IMG/VR virus record: IMGVR_UViG_3300022751_000027 | Coordinates: 1-39,837 of that record | Strand: one strand, 5' to 3' | Length of the DNA stretch: 39,837 nt | From: a virus | In this document: positions 38,108 through 39,837 of the stretch, piece after piece | Numbering within the stretch: position 1 is the first letter of the stretch | Layout of the letters: each line of letters begins with the position of its first letter | The notes under the pieces: generated by a model | What the model was told of the DNA's origin: nothing | What the model saw: only the letters and a program-made list of their open reading frames with translations | Databases searched by the model: none | Position numbers and translations under genes: made by a program

Positions 38108-38128
38108 GCCTTAATTTAATTTTAAGGC
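38108..38128 (+). promoter_or_regulatory. Hairpin just before the SD of the 38140 gene
   Basis: GCCTTAA/TTAAGGC with a 7-nt loop ends 2 nt before the SD AAGGAG. A stem that close could pace ribosome access to the 96-aa gene. Confidence 0.45.
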
Positions 38129-38139
38129 AAGGAGCATTT

Positions 38140-38430
38140 ATGCCTACATTTGCACAAATGATTACACATCTATTCAATATCGATACAAAATCATTACATT
38201 TAAACACAGAATGGTATGGCGAGGAACAAGCAGTTTGGGGCTTGAATTTAGAACTAAGCCTAAATCATGATTTAGTTGTAAACGACTTTGAGCGTCAATT
38301 AACCAAAGATGATGCTTTAATCAAATTCGAGCAAACCCACTTTGATTATATTTGGGATTTATATATGGAAAACACAGACCATATACACCAAATGACTAGC
38401 TTTGAATATTTTAATGAGCTTTGTGCTTAA
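38140..38430 (+). CDS. Hypothetical acidic protein, 96 aa
   Basis: An acidic, His/Trp-containing 96-aa protein (HLNTEWYGEEQAVWGLNLEL; FEQTHFDYIWDLYMENTDHI). Strong SD AAGGAG. It directly precedes the recombination pair, so a recombination accessory or a host-nuclease inhibitor is conceivable. No match recognised. Confidence 0.65.
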   Translation: MPTFAQMITHLFNIDTKSLHLNTEWYGEEQAVWGLNLELSLNHDLVVNDFERQLTKDDALIKFEQTHFDYIWDLYMENTDHIHQMTSFEYFNELCA

Positions 38431-38438
38431 GGAGTAAT

Positions 38439-39068
38439 ATGCATAATATAATAATACATCAGGTAGAGCAAGGTAGTATAGAATGGTTTAACTTACGTGT
38501 AGGCATGGTTACCGCCTCTAAGTTCTCAGACATCATTAAAAACGGTAAAGGCGGACAAGAAAGCCAGTGTAAATTAACTTTGATTGAGGCTTTAACCGCT
38601 GAAATTTTAATCAATAAAAAATTAGACTTTGGACAAAGTTTTTCAATGAAGCAAGGTGTTGAACGTGAACCATTAGCTAAAATAGCATACGAACAAAAAA
38701 CCTTTAATAGAGTTGATAGCGTAGGCTTAATTCAAATAGAGGATTATTACATAGGTTGTAGTCCTGACGGTTTAATTAACGACAATGGCGGTATTGAAAT
38801 AAAATGCCCTGAGCCTAAAAAACATCTTGAGTATTTAAAGTCTGAAACTATGCCAAGCGAATACATCGCACAGGTTCAAGGCTGTATGTGGGTAAGTAAT
38901 CGTAAATACTGGGATTTTGTTAGCTATAATCCTGATTTTCCCGAACATTTACAATTAAAAATTATTAGAGTAAATAGGAATGAAGAAGTTATCGCCAAAA
39001 TAGAAAAAAATGCATATGAAGTTGAGCAAGCAGTTCGCAGTCAAGTATCAAAATTATTAAAGGTATAA
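38439..39068 (+). CDS. YqaJ-family (lambda exonuclease-like) recombinase exonuclease
   Basis: A 209-aa protein: IEWFNLRVGMVTASKFSDII is the YqaJ N-terminal signature. Catalytic residues of the PD-(D/E)xK fold are D in GCSPDGLI, E and K in GGIEIKCP, and Q in IAQVQGCMW. It resects DNA ends to 3' single strands for the annealing protein encoded next, as Red-alpha does for Red-beta. The start MHNIIIHQVEQ was chosen for AAGGAG 5 nt upstream. Confidence 0.92.
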   Translation: MHNIIIHQVEQGSIEWFNLRVGMVTASKFSDIIKNGKGGQESQCKLTLIEALTAEILINKKLDFGQSFSMKQGVEREPLAKIAYEQKTFNRVDSVGLIQIEDYYIGCSPDGLINDNGGIEIKCPEPKKHLEYLKSETMPSEYIAQVQGCMWVSNRKYWDFVSYNPDFPEHLQLKIIRVNRNEEVIAKIEKNAYEVEQAVRSQVSKLLKV

Positions 39069-39069
39069 A

Positions 39070-39801
39070 ATGAGCCAAGAAAAAGAAACAAAAATAAAAG
39101 AAAGTAAAGTTAGTCATAGTATAGATGATGTTAAAAAAATGAACATCTACGAAAAATTAACCCTAGTTCAAGCTAAATTACAATCCAAAAAAGATTTAAC
39201 TAACGGTCAATTCAAGTCTAAATATAGAACAATTGAGGGAATTTTAAGCGGTTTAAAATCTTTATTGATAGAATATAGATTAAATCTTACGTTTAGCGAT
39301 GAAGTTATTGCTATAGGAGAAATGGATTTCAAAGAAATTAAAGATAATAATGAGATAAACGAAAAAGGCAATCGTTTTTATATTAAAGCTAATTTAATTC
39401 TAGTAAATATTGATAGTATGGATCAAACCATTAGCGGTTATGGTTTAAGCCGTGAAGCACAAATTAAAAAAGGTGTGCAAGTAGAAATGCTAACAGGCAT
39501 GGCTAGTACTTACGCTAGAAAAAAAGGGCTTGAGGGATTATTCCTAATAGCTGATAATGACGCTTTAGACCCTGATAGTATAATTGATGAACAAGCTAAT
39601 TTTGAAGAAAAGAAAGAAGACCAAGAGAGGATTTATCAAGCCTTAATACAGGATATAGATAATCTAGATAATCTAGATAATGTACAGGCTATTGGTAGGC
39701 GTATTAGTAGGTCTTATTTACCAAAACTTAAAAGCGAAATGCTTAGCAATAAGCTAACGGCTAAAGGATTGGAGCTTAAAAAAGCAGAAGCAATAAACTA
39801 A
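39070..39801 (+). CDS. erf: ERF-family single-strand annealing protein
   Basis: A 243-aa protein with IYEKLTLVQAKLQSKKDLTN at the N-terminus and the ERF signature GMASTYARKKGLEGLFLIAD around residues 143-162, followed by an acidic DPDS. ERF proteins form rings that anneal single strands; in P22, Erf circularises the terminally redundant genome after injection. It sits one base after the exonuclease gene, the usual pairing. A 9-bp tandem repeat (GATAATCTA, about 39657-39682) encodes DNLDNLDN in the linker. Confidence 0.92.
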   Translation: MSQEKETKIKESKVSHSIDDVKKMNIYEKLTLVQAKLQSKKDLTNGQFKSKYRTIEGILSGLKSLLIEYRLNLTFSDEVIAIGEMDFKEIKDNNEINEKGNRFYIKANLILVNIDSMDQTISGYGLSREAQIKKGVQVEMLTGMASTYARKKGLEGLFLIADNDALDPDSIIDEQANFEEKKEDQERIYQALIQDIDNLDNLDNVQAIGRRISRSYLPKLKSEMLSNKLTAKGLELKKAEAIN

Positions 39802-39837
39802 CCCCCCCCCGCCCCGTTTTGGGGCTTTTTTAATATA
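39695..39837. repeat. Terminal overlap, copy 2
   Basis: Same sequence as 1-144 apart from a missing T at the terminator loop. Base 39695 corresponds to base 1. Confidence 0.9.
39811..39831 (+). terminator. Terminator after erf (second copy)
   Basis: GCCCC/GGGGC stem with a GTTTT loop and six T; the same terminator as at 117-138, seen again because the circle was opened here. Confidence 0.85.

Overview
The window is one complete, AT-rich, circular phage genome, best read as a phage-plasmid of a Gram-negative, probably proteobacterial, host. Bases 1-144 are repeated at 39695-39837 with one T fewer in a homopolymer, so the unique unit is about 39,694 bp and the window ends are an arbitrary cut near the erf gene. 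The host inference rests on small lipoproteins with clear lipoboxes, an M15 peptidase endolysin, strong Shine-Dalgarno sites, and a boxA nearly identical to that of enterobacterial rRNA leaders. There is no integrase, transposase or ParAB. Instead there is a Rep_3-type initiator gene with four 21-bp iterons.

Layout. (1) Early rightward block, 36642 through the circular junction to 4203. It starts at a divergent promoter beside a winged-helix regulator, followed by a boxA-like site. It encodes many small proteins plus a recombination set: a YqaJ-type exonuclease, an ERF annealing protein and a DEDDh exonuclease. It ends in a terminator embedded in a 23-aa membrane peptide. (2) Late leftward block, about 28240 down to 4207. 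This is a P22-type morphogenesis module in canonical order (small and large terminase, portal, scaffold, coat, gp4-, gp10- and gp26-like, three ejection-type proteins, tailspike). Two accessory genes follow, one ending in a Tad2/DUF2829-like domain, then a lysis region and a Rha-family regulator. (3) Leftward accessory block 29592-28470: an Acb2-like small protein, a VRR-NUC-like nuclease and hypotheticals, preceded by a tRNA-like structured RNA. (4) Leftward plasmid module 32980-29944: a 97-aa protein, the iterons, a leader ORF, rep, and four small genes joined by start-stop overlaps. (5) Rightward accessory block 33051-35723 of membrane, lipoprotein and hypothetical genes, behind a short self-terminating RNA. 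(6) A short leftward immunity-like block 36390-35753.

The most unusual part is replication control. Upstream of rep there is a good rep promoter, a 48-codon leader ORF whose stop overlaps the rep start, and a convergent promoter (TTGATA-17-TATAAT) that would make a roughly 80-nt antisense RNA ending in a terminator hairpin. The loop of the leader-mRNA hairpin is complementary to the rep ribosome-binding site, so a long-range pseudoknot is possible. That logic is known from IncI-alpha/IncB-type plasmids. Here it sits with a Rep_3-like initiator, iterons, and inverted iteron-like half-sites inside the leader ORF, on a P22-like virus.

Other points of interest are two candidate cyclic-nucleotide-sponge anti-defence proteins at separate loci, a tRNA-like fold about 20 nt upstream of one of them, and an opposite-strand hydrophobic mini-ORF beside a 15-bp-closed structured element in the late operon.
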